Source of the DNA: Aeromonas finlandensis
GTDB lineage: Bacteria > Pseudomonadota > Gammaproteobacteria > Enterobacterales > Aeromonadaceae
Reading direction: 5' to 3'
Length of the DNA stretch: 64,000 nucleotides
Assembly: GCF_000764645.1 (NCBI RefSeq)
Contig: NZ_JRGK01000061.1
Span: 1-64,000, forward strand
Part shown: piece by piece, positions 1 to 7,949 of the stretch
How positions within the stretch are numbered: position 1 is the stretch's first letter
Layout: each line of letters starts with the position of its first letter
Translations under genes and position numbers: made by a program
Notes under the pieces: generated by a model
What the model was told of the DNA's origin: nothing
What the model saw: only the letters and a program-made list of their open reading frames with translations
Database searches by the model: none

Positions 1-3
1 GCC

Positions 4-927
4 ATGGCCCATGACAACGCTCCCCGCCTGGAGCCCCGCCTGTTTCATCCCCGTTACTGGGCCAGCTGGTTCGGCCTTGCCCTGCTCTGGCTGCTGACTC
101 TGCTGCCGTGGCGCAGCCAGATGTGGCTGGGCCGTCAGCTCGGTCATCTCGCCGCTAAAGTGCTGAAATCCCGGGTGAAGATTGCCCGTCGCAATCTGGA
201 ACTGGCGATGCCCGAGCTGAGCCGGGATGAGCGGGAGAAACTGCTTAAGGCAAACTTCGAGAGCGTGGGCTGCGCCGTGTTCGAGGTGGGTATCGCCTGG
301 TTCTGGCCAGACTGGCGGATGCGCAACCTGATGAAGGTGGAAGGGGAAGAGCATGTCATCGCCGCCATGGAAAAAGGTCAGGGCATGCTGCTGCTCTCCT
401 GCCACTTCCTGACCCTGGAGCTCAACGCTCGCTGTTTCGGTCTGGTGCGCCCCGGCGTGGGGGTCTATCGCCCCAACACCAACCCGGTGCTGGAGTATGC
501 CCAGTACCACGGTCGCTGCGCCTCCAACAAATATCTGGTGGACCGGATGGATGTGAAGGGGATGATCAAGGCGCTGCGCAACGGCGACGCCCTCTGGTAC
601 GCGCCGGATCACGACTACGGCTCCCACGCCAGCGTGTTCGTGCCCTACTTCGCGGTGGAGCAGGCGGCCACCATCACCGGCACCGCCACCCTGGCGCGGG
701 TGAAGAACACCGTCACCCTGCCCTGCTACAACATCCGCACCAGCGAGGGTTACACCCTGCATATCGGCGCGCCGCTCGCCGACTACCCCAGCGGTGACGA
801 CATGGTCGATGCCGCCCGCGCCAACCGAGAGATTGAAGCCGCCGTGCGCAAGGCGCCGGAGCAGTACATGTGGCTCCATCGCCGCTTCAAGACCCGCCCT
901 TCCCCCGAGGATGCCGGCTTCTACTAA
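4..927 (+). CDS. lpxL: Kdo2-lipid IVA lauroyltransferase (LpxL/HtrB family)
   Basis: Inner-membrane acyltransferase that adds a secondary (usually lauroyl) chain to Kdo2-lipid IVA in lipid A synthesis. The 307-aa product has the family N-terminus (FHPRYW), one membrane anchor at about residues 20-38, the catalytic HX4E motif (HFLTLE, H134/E139), the YRP motif near residue 155, an APDHDYG segment and the C-terminal MWLHRRFKTRP block. HFLTLE and VYRPN fit LpxL better than the cold-induced paralogue LpxP, but the two are close. Length is normal (about 306 aa). The first ATG is used; only 3 bases lie upstream in the window, so its promoter cannot be seen. A rho-independent terminator follows. Confidence 0.9.
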   Translation: MAHDNAPRLEPRLFHPRYWASWFGLALLWLLTLLPWRSQMWLGRQLGHLAAKVLKSRVKIARRNLELAMPELSRDEREKLLKANFESVGCAVFEVGIAWFWPDWRMRNLMKVEGEEHVIAAMEKGQGMLLLSCHFLTLELNARCFGLVRPGVGVYRPNTNPVLEYAQYHGRCASNKYLVDRMDVKGMIKALRNGDALWYAPDHDYGSHASVFVPYFAVEQAATITGTATLARVKNTVTLPCYNIRTSEGYTLHIGAPLADYPSGDDMVDAARANREIEAAVRKAPEQYMWLHRRFKTRPSPEDAGFY

Positions 928-964
928 GCGGCAATGCCCGACAAGGGCCACAGCGCCAAAACCG

Positions 965-993
965 ACAAACCGCCTGCTGGCGGTTTGTTTTTA
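965..993 (+). terminator. Rho-independent terminator after lpxL
   Basis: A 10-bp perfect stem (ACAAACCGCC / GGCGGTTTGT, loop TGCT) is followed directly by a T-rich run, 37 bp after the lpxL stop. Confidence 0.9.
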
Positions 994-1236
994 TCTGCTG
1001 TCAGCCCTGAGCGGCAAGCCCCCCCAAACGTCAGCCGCGCCATAACATCCTGCATGTTTGCACCATCCCCATCAATCAGCCGCAAAAGAGCCCTCATCAC
1101 CAACTGTAAAAACTGAAAGCGGGTTACAAATTTATTGATTCATTGGTAATTAGCTGGATATTTCGATAGATCCATCGTCACTACCCACTGATGAGTTATT
1201 GAGTGATTTGCCCCATTCGAATACAAAAACCGAATT

Positions 1237-1252
1237 TGTGACGCAGATCACC
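1237..1252. promoter_or_regulatory. CRP-like site 1 upstream of mtlA
   Basis: TGTGA-CGCAGA-TCACC matches the CRP half-sites TGTGA-N6-TCACA at 9 of 10 positions. Confidence 0.75.
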
Positions 1253-1281
1253 TTTATGCAAAGACACCACAAAGCAACCTT

Positions 1282-1297
1282 GGTGATCTGAGTCACA
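1282..1297. promoter_or_regulatory. CRP-like site 2 upstream of mtlA
   Basis: GGTGA-TCTGAG-TCACA matches the CRP consensus half-sites at 9 of 10 positions. Confidence 0.75.
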
Positions 1298-1354
1298 AAA
1301 AACGGTCATTCAAAACAGAGAAGAGCGAAATGTAGCCTAATTACAGCACTCTAA

Positions 1355-1370
1355 TGTGATCTTGGTCACT
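1355..1370. promoter_or_regulatory. CRP-like site 3 upstream of mtlA
   Basis: TGTGA-TCTTGG-TCACT matches the CRP consensus half-sites at 9 of 10 positions. Confidence 0.75.
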
Positions 1371-1398
1371 GGTTGTGGAGGGGGTATAGCGTGGTATC

Positions 1399-1414
1399 TG
1401 AGAGGTAGATCACA
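1399..1414. promoter_or_regulatory. CRP-like site 4 upstream of mtlA
   Basis: TGAGA-GGTAGA-TCACA matches the CRP consensus half-sites at 9 of 10 positions. Confidence 0.65.
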
Positions 1415-1475
1415 AGACACCCCGTTTTCAGCCTAATTTGATCGCAAGCTGGTAGATTGAAGTTGCTTAGACGAC

Positions 1476-1508
1476 CGGGATGGCGGTTCGGCAAAACCGG
1501 CCATCCCG
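1476..1508 (+). promoter_or_regulatory. Hairpin in the mtlA leader
   Basis: CGGGATGGC / GCCATCCCG forms a 9-bp stem, extended by GGTT/AACC across a one-base bulge. It ends 42 bp before the mtlA ATG and has no T-run after it, so it is not an ordinary terminator. It may be an mRNA leader structure controlling mtlA, or a stem of an antisense RNA. Confidence 0.6.
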
Positions 1509-1550
1509 ACTACCACTTTTAATCAAACAGGCTTAAAACGGGGTCCCGAC

Positions 1551-3473
1551 ATGTTATCACCGGATACCAAAGTCAAGATACAGAATTTTGGACGCTTCCT
1601 GTCCAATATGGTCATGCCCAACATAGGCGCCTTTATCGCCTGGGGCTTTATTACTGCCCTCTTTATCCCCACCGGCTGGCTGCCAAGCGAAACCTTGGCC
1701 AAGCTGGTCGGCCCCATGATCACCTACCTGCTGCCGCTGCTGATTGGCTACACCGGCGGCAAGCTGATGGGCGGTGAGCGCGGCGGCGTGGTCGGTGCCA
1801 TTACCACCATGGGCGTCATCGTGGGCACCGACATCCCGATGTTCATGGGCGCTATGATGGTCGGCCCGCTCGGTGGTTGGGCCATCAAGCGCTTCGACAA
1901 GGCGATGGACGGTCGCGTCAAGAGCGGCTTCGAGATGCTGGTCAACAACTTCTCCGCCGGCCTTATCGGCATGCTGCTGGCGATCCTCGCCTTCTTCGTG
2001 ATTGGCCCCTTCGTCAAGGTGCTCTCCGGCCTGCTGGCCGGTGGTGTCGGCTTCCTGGTGGAAAACCACATGCTGCCGCTCACCTCCATCTTCGTCGAAC
2101 CGGCCAAGATCCTGTTCCTCAACAACGCCATCAACCACGGCATCTTCTCGCCGCTGGGGATCCAGCAGGCGACCGAGCACGGCAGCTCCATCTTCTTCCT
2201 GATAGAAGCGAACCCGGGCCCGGGCATGGGCGTGCTGCTGGCCTACATGGTGTTCGGTCGTGGTGCGGCCAAGCAGTCCGCGGCTGGCGCCTCCATCATT
2301 CACTTCTTCGGCGGCATCCACGAGATCTACTTCCCGTATGTGCTGATGAACCCGCGCCTCATTCTGGCGGTGATCGCCGGTGGCATGACCGGGGTCTTTA
2401 CCCTGACGCTGTTCAACGCCGGTCTGGTCTCCCCCGCGTCGCCGGGCTCCATCTTCGCCGTGCTGTTGATGACACCGAAGGCCTCCCTGATCGGGGTCGC
2501 CCTCTCCATCATCAGCGCTACTCTTGTCTCTTTCCTGGTCGCCGCCGTGTTCGTCCGCGCCCAGCAGCCGGAAGCCGACGAGGCCGATGCCCTCGGTGAA
2601 GCCACTCGTAAGATGAAAGCCATGAAGGGCGGCAAGCCCGAAACCGCAGCGGCCAAGAAGCCGGGCGGCGAACTGATGGCGGTGCGCAATATCGTGGTCG
2701 CCTGCGATGCGGGGATGGGCTCCAGCGCCATGGGCGCCGGCATGCTGCGCAAGCGGGTACAGGCCGCCGGGCTCGACATCAGCGTCACCAACCGCGCCAT
2801 CGATCAGCTCGACGATCAGGTGGATTGGGTCATTACCCACAAGGATCTGACCGAGCGGGCCCGTCGCCATGCGCCGAATGCTCACCATATTTCCCTGACC
2901 AACTTCCTCGACAACGGCCTCTATCAGGAGCTGGTTCAAAGCCTGACTCAGGCCGCCAACGATGATGTCGCCAACCCGCAACTGCTGGTGGCGGCCAACG
3001 ACGACAGCTACGAACCGCAAGCGGCCGAAGTCTTTACCCTGAGCCGTCATGACGTGCATCTGGGGCTGAAAGCGGACAACAAGGAGGCCGCCATCCTGAC
3101 CGCAGGCAGACTGCTGGCAGAGCGCGGTTACGTGGCGCCCGACTATGTCAACGCCATGCTGGAGCGTGAACAGCTGGTCTCCACCTACCTCGGCGAATCT
3201 ATCGCCGTGCCCCACGGCACCATCGCCGCCAAGGAGTTTGTGAAGCGTACCGGCATCGTCATCTGCCAGTACCCGGCCGGGGTCGCCTTTGGCGAGGCGG
3301 CTGATGAGGTGGCGCGACTGGTGATCGGCATCGCCGCCCGCAACGACGAACACATGCAGGTGATAACCCGCCTGACCAATGCACTGGATGAACCCGGTCT
3401 CATCGACCGGCTGGCCAGCACCACGGACCCCCAGGCTTTCCTGGATCTGCTGGGTGCCGAACAGGCTGCGTAA
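1551..3473 (+). CDS. mtlA: PTS mannitol-specific EIICBA
   Basis: Membrane permease that imports D-mannitol and phosphorylates it to mannitol 1-phosphate. All three domains are present in 640 aa. EIIC spans about residues 1-340 with the GGIHE substrate motif at 254-258. EIIB spans about 378-470 with phospho-cysteine C385 in [12 protein letters not shown] spans about 495-640 with phospho-histidine H555 in [11 protein letters not shown] linker rich in Ala/Lys joins C and B. These residues sit one position away from E. coli MtlA C384/H554, so length and order are canonical. It is the first gene of mtlA-mtlD-mtlR, with CRP-like sites upstream. Confidence 0.97.
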   Translation: MLSPDTKVKIQNFGRFLSNMVMPNIGAFIAWGFITALFIPTGWLPSETLAKLVGPMITYLLPLLIGYTGGKLMGGERGGVVGAITTMGVIVGTDIPMFMGAMMVGPLGGWAIKRFDKAMDGRVKSGFEMLVNNFSAGLIGMLLAILAFFVIGPFVKVLSGLLAGGVGFLVENHMLPLTSIFVEPAKILFLNNAINHGIFSPLGIQQATEHGSSIFFLIEANPGPGMGVLLAYMVFGRGAAKQSAAGASIIHFFGGIHEIYFPYVLMNPRLILAVIAGGMTGVFTLTLFNAGLVSPASPGSIFAVLLMTPKASLIGVALSIISATLVSFLVAAVFVRAQQPEADEADALGEATRKMKAMKGGKPETAAAKKPGGELMAVRNIVVACDAGMGSSAMGAGMLRKRVQAAGLDISVTNRAIDQLDDQVDWVITHKDLTERARRHAPNAHHISLTNFLDNGLYQELVQSLTQAANDDVANPQLLVAANDDSYEPQAAEVFTLSRHDVHLGLKADNKEAAILTAGRLLAERGYVAPDYVNAMLEREQLVSTYLGESIAVPHGTIAAKEFVKRTGIVICQYPAGVAFGEAADEVARLVIGIAARNDEHMQVITRLTNALDEPGLIDRLASTTDPQAFLDLLGAEQAA

Positions 3474-3510
3474 TCATCTTTCATCGTCTTTGGTTCAAGA
3501 GGTTAATATC

Positions 3511-4656
3511 ATGAAAACATTGCATTTTGGTGCTGGTAACATCGGTCGCGGCTTTATCGGAAAACTGCTGGCAGATGCCAGCCATCAGGTCACCTTCGCC
3601 GACGTCAACGACACTCTTATCGATCAGCTCAACCACCGTCAGGAGTACAAGGTTCATGTGGTGGGGGCAGATCAGAAGCTGGACGTGGTGCGCAACGTGG
3701 CAGCGGTCAGCTCCGCCGGTCACGAGGTGATCGCCCGCATCATCACCGCCGATCTGGTCACCACCGCCGTCGGCCCCAACATTCTGGACAAGATTGCCAG
3801 CACCCTGGCCAAGGGGCTGCAGGCCCGCTTCGATGCTGGCAACCTGACCCCCCTCAACGTCATCGCCTGCGAAAACATGGTGCGCGGCACCAGCCACCTC
3901 AAGCAGGAGGTACTCAAGTACCTGCCAGTCGCGTATCATGCCACGCTCGAATCCTGCATCGGCTTCGTCGACTCGGCGGTGGATCGCATCGTACCGCCCG
4001 CCGCGGCTGCCAACGATGACCCGCTGGAAGTGACGGTCGAGAGCTTCAGCGAGTGGATCGTCGACCAGACCCAGTTCAAGGGGGAGCTGCCCCAGGTGGC
4101 GGGTATGGAGCCCACCGACAACCTGATGGCCTTCGTCGAGCGCAAGCTGTTCACCCTCAACACCGGCCACATCGTCACCGCCTACCTCGGCAAGCTGCGG
4201 GGCTACCGCACAGTGCGCGAGGCAATCGAAGATCCGGTGATCCGCAGCAAGGTGCGCCGCGCCATGGAGGAGAGCGGTGCCGTGCTGGTGAAACGCTACG
4301 GCTTCGACCCGCGCCTGCATGCCGCCTACATCGAGAAGATCCTGGCCCGCTTCGCCAACCCCTATCTGGTGGACGAGATTGACCGGGTCGGTCGTCAGCC
4401 GCTGCGCAAGCTGGCGGCGGGGGATCGACTGGTGAAGCCGCTGCTCGGCACCCTGGAGTACGGCCTGCCAAACGAGCAGTTGCAGGAGGGGATCGCTGCA
4501 GCGCTCCACTATCGCAATGCCGATGACCCGCAGGCGGTGGAGTTGCAAGCCCTGCTGGCGGAGCTGGGCCCGGCCAAAGCGCTGGCCCGTGTCACCGGAC
4601 TGGATGAAGAGAGCGAGGTGGTTCGCGCCATCGTCGCCCGTTACGAAACCCTGTAA
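3511..4656 (+). CDS. mtlD: Mannitol-1-phosphate 5-dehydrogenase
   Basis: Cytoplasmic NAD-dependent enzyme converting mannitol 1-phosphate to fructose 6-phosphate, the step after MtlA. The 381-aa protein starts [20 protein letters not shown], a Rossmann GxGxxG-type nucleotide site at the very N-terminus, as in E. coli MtlD. An open frame continues upstream into the mtlA 3' end, but the ATG at 3511 gives the family N-terminus and follows an AGAGG-like ribosome site. It lies 37 bp after mtlA and is presumably cotranscribed. Confidence 0.96.
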   Translation: MKTLHFGAGNIGRGFIGKLLADASHQVTFADVNDTLIDQLNHRQEYKVHVVGADQKLDVVRNVAAVSSAGHEVIARIITADLVTTAVGPNILDKIASTLAKGLQARFDAGNLTPLNVIACENMVRGTSHLKQEVLKYLPVAYHATLESCIGFVDSAVDRIVPPAAAANDDPLEVTVESFSEWIVDQTQFKGELPQVAGMEPTDNLMAFVERKLFTLNTGHIVTAYLGKLRGYRTVREAIEDPVIRSKVRRAMEESGAVLVKRYGFDPRLHAAYIEKILARFANPYLVDEIDRVGRQPLRKLAAGDRLVKPLLGTLEYGLPNEQLQEGIAAALHYRNADDPQAVELQALLAELGPAKALARVTGLDEESEVVRAIVARYETL

Positions 4657-4789
4657 TAACCCTGCTTGCGGCGCATTCAGCCACCACTGATAGCGCGCCA
4701 AGCGCTTGAATGGCAAGGGAATGTGCCCCATATGATAAAAACCGGGAGAGAGGCCCACTCTCTCCCTGTCAGCTGGACCCTATACACCT

Positions 4790-5311
4790 ATGACCACACA
4801 CCAGGAAGATGAAGTACTGGAACGACTGAACGAGCAGGATGGCCCCCGCGGCTTCTTTCTCGAAGCCGTGACCATCCTGGAAGAGGCGGTCGACTCCCTG
4901 ATGCGACGCGCGTTCCGTCAGGAGGAGTATGCCGTCAAATACGCCATCGAACCCCTGCTCAACCAGAGCGGCCCCCTCGGCCAGCTGGAGGTGCGCCTCA
5001 AGCTCATCTTCGCCCTCGGCCTCATCTCCCTCGAGCGCTATCAGGATATCGAAGCCTATATCAAGATCCGCGACTTTCTGGTGCGCGACCCCAAGGATTA
5101 CCGCTTCAGCGACAAGCCGATCCGCGACCTGCTCAACCGCCTGCACGGGGTCAATCAGGGCGGCATGATGAAGCTGGAGCCCCCCGCCAGCGAAGAGGAT
5201 TGGGCCTTCTACCAGATGCAGCTCAACCGGCTCGATCAGATGGTGCGCTCCGCACTGGTACTGGCGCTGGCCGACTGTGTCGGCGAGCTCCACAAGGAGA
5301 GCCCCATCTAA
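4790..5311 (+). CDS. mtlR: Mannitol operon repressor MtlR family
   Basis: The 173-aa all-helical protein resembles MtlR/MltR regulators, with the family pattern of a conserved helical core (EAVDSLMRRAFR, LEVRLKLIFALGLI, DIEAYIKIRDFLV). MtlR represses the mtl operon in enteric bacteria and Vibrio, although no DNA-binding motif is recognised in the family. It is third in the mtlADR order, 133 bp after mtlD, so it may have some independent expression. It is slightly shorter than E. coli MtlR. The function is taken from family and position. Confidence 0.9.
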   Translation: MTTHQEDEVLERLNEQDGPRGFFLEAVTILEEAVDSLMRRAFRQEEYAVKYAIEPLLNQSGPLGQLEVRLKLIFALGLISLERYQDIEAYIKIRDFLVRDPKDYRFSDKPIRDLLNRLHGVNQGGMMKLEPPASEEDWAFYQMQLNRLDQMVRSALVLALADCVGELHKESPI

Positions 5312-5516
5312 TCCGGCCCCGAGGCCGCTGCGGTGGCGGCCCTCATCTCCAGCCTCTGGCACTGCGATCTGCTTGCTCCCCGTGGCGACCAATGTCACTC
5401 TGGCCAAACCCGTCTCCCCCCACGACCACTGTTTCGTAACGAGGTTTGCATGTGTGTTTCCTCCCCTTCGGGCAAGCAGCTGTGGCGTCGTTGCCTTGGT
5501 GCAGGATGGCTACCCC

Positions 5517-6095
5517 ATGAGTGACTCAATCCCCCATCACAATCCGCTGATCGCCCCCCTGCTGGCCCTGCTGCAACAGGCGGCGGGCAGCTACAAGGTG
5601 CACGAGCTGATGTCCGCCCTGCGCCAGCAGGGGGCGATTCCGATGCTGGCCGACGATGAGCAGCTGCAGCTGTTTCGGGTCAACTTCCTGATAATGAACG
5701 CCCTCTACCAGTTGCAGGCGGAACTCTGGCACGAGGGGTGGTGGCTGGTGATCAGCACCCTGGATATCCGGCTCGAACCGCTGGCCGAGACCCTGGATGC
5801 CAACCACGCCTTTGCCCTTGGCGAAAATCTGCGCAGCTACTATCTCGACTGGCAGGTGTTTTGGCAGACCGACCGGGCAGAGGTGGAAGCCCTGCTCAAC
5901 CGCTTCTGGCGTGCCTATGACGGGGAGGGACACAAAGAGGAAGCGCTGGCACTGTTCGAGCTGACGGAAGGGGCAAGTCAGGAGGCGATCCGCCGCCGCT
6001 GGCGGGAGCTGGCGCTGCAGCACCATCCGGATCGCGGCGGGGATACCGAGACCTTTATTCGCATCCGCTGGGCCTGGGAGTGCCTGCGTGGATGA
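5517..6095 (+). CDS. DnaJ-related protein with C-terminal J-domain
   Basis: This 192-aa protein has two parts: an N-terminal DNAJ-related region (about residues 1-130, rich in Leu and Trp) and a C-terminal J-like segment (about 140-192) with the HPD signature (HHPDRGGD) and a preceding RRRWRELALQ helix. J-domains stimulate DnaK-type Hsp70 ATPase; the substrate is unknown. The frame is open back into mtlR, but the ATG at 5517 with an upstream AGGA is the best start and gives the usual family length. It sits 205 bp after mtlR and need not be part of the mannitol operon. Confidence 0.85.
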   Translation: MSDSIPHHNPLIAPLLALLQQAAGSYKVHELMSALRQQGAIPMLADDEQLQLFRVNFLIMNALYQLQAELWHEGWWLVISTLDIRLEPLAETLDANHAFALGENLRSYYLDWQVFWQTDRAEVEALLNRFWRAYDGEGHKEEALALFELTEGASQEAIRRRWRELALQHHPDRGGDTETFIRIRWAWECLRG

Positions 6096-6164
6096 TCCCG
6101 TTGCCGCACATAGAGGGCAGGCATAGACTGGAGGTGGATATTCCCCAAAGGAAAGGAGAGCATC

Positions 6165-6413
6165 ATGACAGTCAGTGAACTTCGTAAGCTCTATCAGCAA
6201 CAGCTCCTCATGGAAGCTGAACTTATCCATGACATCGCTATTTCAGGCTGGCTCATCGAGTTCAGAGGCCAGGATGGCACCCGCTATGAAATGACCGATA
6301 CCCTTGGTTGCCCGGTCAGTTTCGGCACGGTCAGTCAGGCACGCGAACATGTGCATCTGGTGGCCGACTGCCCGATCCAGGTCGAACACCTCTACCGCTT
6401 CTTCGAACGCTGA
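6165..6413 (+). CDS. Small DUF6482-like protein
   Basis: An 82-aa soluble protein of unknown function preceded by a strong ribosome site (AAAGGAGAG, 6 nt before the ATG). The layout resembles DUF6482 proteins: an N-terminal helix (SELRKLY), a central beta-rich stretch (GWLIEFRGQDGTRYEMTD) and a C-terminal helix ending VEHLYRFFER. It has no signal peptide, membrane segment or metal motif. The family assignment is by eye and tentative; that the gene is real is supported by the ribosome site and clean reading frame. Confidence 0.6.
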   Translation: MTVSELRKLYQQQLLMEAELIHDIAISGWLIEFRGQDGTRYEMTDTLGCPVSFGTVSQAREHVHLVADCPIQVEHLYRFFER

Positions 6414-6456
6414 GCCTAACAATCAATTCTCAATAGACCTCAACACGCCAGTGATA

Positions 6457-6489
6457 CTTGTGCCATCCAGTTCATGGGGATGGCACAAG
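6457..6489. repeat. 12-bp perfect inverted repeat between convergent genes
   Basis: CTTGTGCCATCC / GGATGGCACAAG with a 9-base loop, between the 3' ends of the DUF6482-like gene (6413) and the metal exporter (6595). Neither strand has a T-run after the stem, so it is not a standard rho-independent terminator. It may still block transcription or protect 3' ends. Confidence 0.6.
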
Positions 6490-6594
6490 CCTGTCGCACG
6501 CCTCACTGAAGCCACACCATGCCATTTACGCCGCATGATGAGCACAATTGTGTCAATTGCGAGCGCTCTTGCCATGGCGCGCCAGAACATATGG

Positions 6595-7563
6595 CTATTC
6601 GGTGGCAATCTCGATGGTCACATGTACCAGTTCTTCATGGATCGCCAGCCGTTCGCGGATCTGTTGCGCTGGTAGCGGATTGACCATCAGCAAAGAGATC
6701 ACGCAAGCATACTGCTGCTGCCCCACCCGCCAGACGTGCAGATCGCGGATCTCGGCATCCGGCAAGTCGGCTATCACCTCGCGGATCTCCGTCACCAGCG
6801 GGGCATCCATCTCCGCGTCCAGCAACACCCGACCGGAGTCCCGCAGCAGCCCCCAGGCCCATACCGCCACCAGCCCGGCACCCACTATGCCCATCAGCGG
6901 ATCGAGCCAGTCGGCCCCCCACAACATGCCCCCTACCAGCGCCAGAATTGCCAGCACGGAAGTGGCCGCATCCGCCAGCACGTGGATGTAGGCGGCACGC
7001 AGGTTGAGATCCTGATGACCGTGGTGATGATCGTGCGAGTGATCGTGGTCGTGATGATCATCATGGTGGCCATGCCCATGCCCATGGCCGTGGTGATGGT
7101 GGTGATGGCCGTGATCATCCTTAAGCAACCAGGCACAGGCGAGGTTCACCAGCAGCCCCACCAGCGCGATGGCGATCGCCTGTTGATAGTGGATCGGGCT
7201 GGGGTCCAGCAGCCGGAATACCGACTCGAACAGCATCAACCCGGCCACCCCCACCAGCAGCAGAGCGCTGGTGAAGCCACCCAGCACCTCGATCTTCCAG
7301 GTGCCGAAGCTGAATCTGTGGTCGCGAGCAAAGTGGCGAGCGGCGCGATAGGCCAGCACCGAGAGACCGAGCGCCAGCGCGTGGGAGCTCATGTGCCAGC
7401 CATCAGCCAGCAGTGCCATGGAGTTGTAGAACCAGCCGCCGCCGATCTCCGCCACCATCATGATGATGGTTAGCAATACGGCCCAGCGGGTCTTCTGTTC
7501 GGCCAGTGGATTGCCCTCGTGGATGACGGGGTGATGGCAGTGTGATTGAGCGAGGGATGACAT
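6595..7563 (-). CDS. dmeF: CDF-family metal cation exporter, DmeF-like
   Basis: Inner-membrane cation diffusion facilitator, probably proton-coupled export of Co2+/Ni2+ or related divalent metals. The 322-aa protein has six predicted membrane segments, HxxxD-like metal sites in TM2 (LADGWHMSSH) and TM5 (HVLADAATS), a very His/Asp-rich cytoplasmic loop between TM4 and TM5 (about residues 152-186) and a short cytoplasmic C-terminal domain. The ATG at 7563 follows an AGGAG ribosome site; upstream codons would run through the operator. It is divergent from an RcnR-type repressor, which argues for Ni/Co responsiveness. Zinc or cadmium export cannot be excluded. Confidence 0.85.
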   Translation of the reverse strand: MSSLAQSHCHHPVIHEGNPLAEQKTRWAVLLTIIMMVAEIGGGWFYNSMALLADGWHMSSHALALGLSVLAYRAARHFARDHRFSFGTWKIEVLGGFTSALLLVGVAGLMLFESVFRLLDPSPIHYQQAIAIALVGLLVNLACAWLLKDDHGHHHHHHGHGHGHGHHDDHHDHDHSHDHHHGHQDLNLRAAYIHVLADAATSVLAILALVGGMLWGADWLDPLMGIVGAGLVAVWAWGLLRDSGRVLLDAEMDAPLVTEIREVIADLPDAEIRDLHVWRVGQQQYACVISLLMVNPLPAQQIRERLAIHEELVHVTIEIATE

Positions 7564-7591
7564 GGATTTCTCCTGGGAGCGATGATGCAAT

Positions 7592-7613
7592 ATACTATAC
7601 CCCAGTATAGTTT
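7592..7613. promoter_or_regulatory. RcnR/CsoR-type operator between divergent metal genes
   Basis: ACTATA (7594-7599) and TATAGT (7606-7611) are perfect inverted half-sites around a C/G-rich centre (CCCCAG). AT-rich arms flanking a G- or C-tract are the recognised operator form of the RcnR/FrmR/CsoR family. It lies 31 bp before the exporter ATG and 24 bp before the repressor ATG. Confidence 0.8.
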
Positions 7614-7634
7614 TATTGATCGAGAGGATCCGCC

Positions 7635-7910
7635 ATGTCCCACACCATTCACAACAAGAAAAAGCTGCTGGCACGAGTGCGCCGCATCAAGGGACAGGCC
7701 GGGGCGCTGGAGAGCGCACTGGAGCAGGAGAGCGACTGCGCCGCCATTTTGCAGCAGATCGCCGCCATCCGCGGCGCCGTCAACGGCCTGATGCTGGAGG
7801 TGCTGGAGGGGCATATGCGCGAGCATCTCGGCGCCGCCGATGCCACCCCTGCCGAGCGGCTGGAGGATCTGGATCAGGTGGTCAACGTCCTGCGATCCTA
7901 TTTGAAGTAG
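7635..7910 (+). CDS. RcnR-type metal-sensing transcriptional repressor
   Basis: A 91-aa CsoR/RcnR/FrmR-family all-helical repressor that binds the shared operator and is released on metal binding. It carries the full nickel/cobalt ligand set known for E. coli RcnR: H3, C35, H60 and H64. FrmR-type formaldehyde sensors and CsoR copper sensors have different sets, so Ni/Co sensing is the best inference. The conserved RIKGQ segment is at residues 17-21. It is divergently paired with the CDF exporter, so it probably represses both the exporter and itself. Confidence 0.87.
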   Translation: MSHTIHNKKKLLARVRRIKGQAGALESALEQESDCAAILQQIAAIRGAVNGLMLEVLEGHMREHLGAADATPAERLEDLDQVVNVLRSYLK

Positions 7911-7920
7911 TACAATGCAA

Positions 7921-7947
7921 AGACGCCCGGCAGCAAGCCGGGCGTCT
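7921..7947. terminator. Hairpin between convergent repressor and bcsC genes
   Basis: AGACGCCCGGC / GCCGGGCGTCT, an 11-bp perfect stem with a 5-base loop, in the 39-bp gap between the repressor stop and the bcsC stop. T-runs are weak on both sides. It probably serves as a shared terminator. Confidence 0.7.
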
Positions 7948-7949
7948 CG

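Larger units (their letters stand above)
994..1550 (+). promoter_or_regulatory. Long regulatory region of the mannitol operon
   Basis: There is no plausible gene in this stretch of about 560 bases. It is AT-richer than the flanking genes and holds four CRP-like palindromes (centred near 1244, 1289, 1362 and 1406) and a strong hairpin at 1476-1508 just before mtlA. The E. coli mtl promoter is likewise known for several CRP sites. The promoter core and transcription start cannot be fixed by eye. Confidence 0.75.

Noticed and set aside
1557-3353. 598-codon frame antisense to mtlA
   Set aside because: A product of high GC and codon bias opposite mtlA; the translation is low-complexity His/Asp/Gly-rich with no domain.
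5277-5516. Upstream extension of the DnaJ-related protein
   Set aside because: The frame is open, but it overlaps mtlR, has no ribosome site and adds low-complexity sequence absent from the family.
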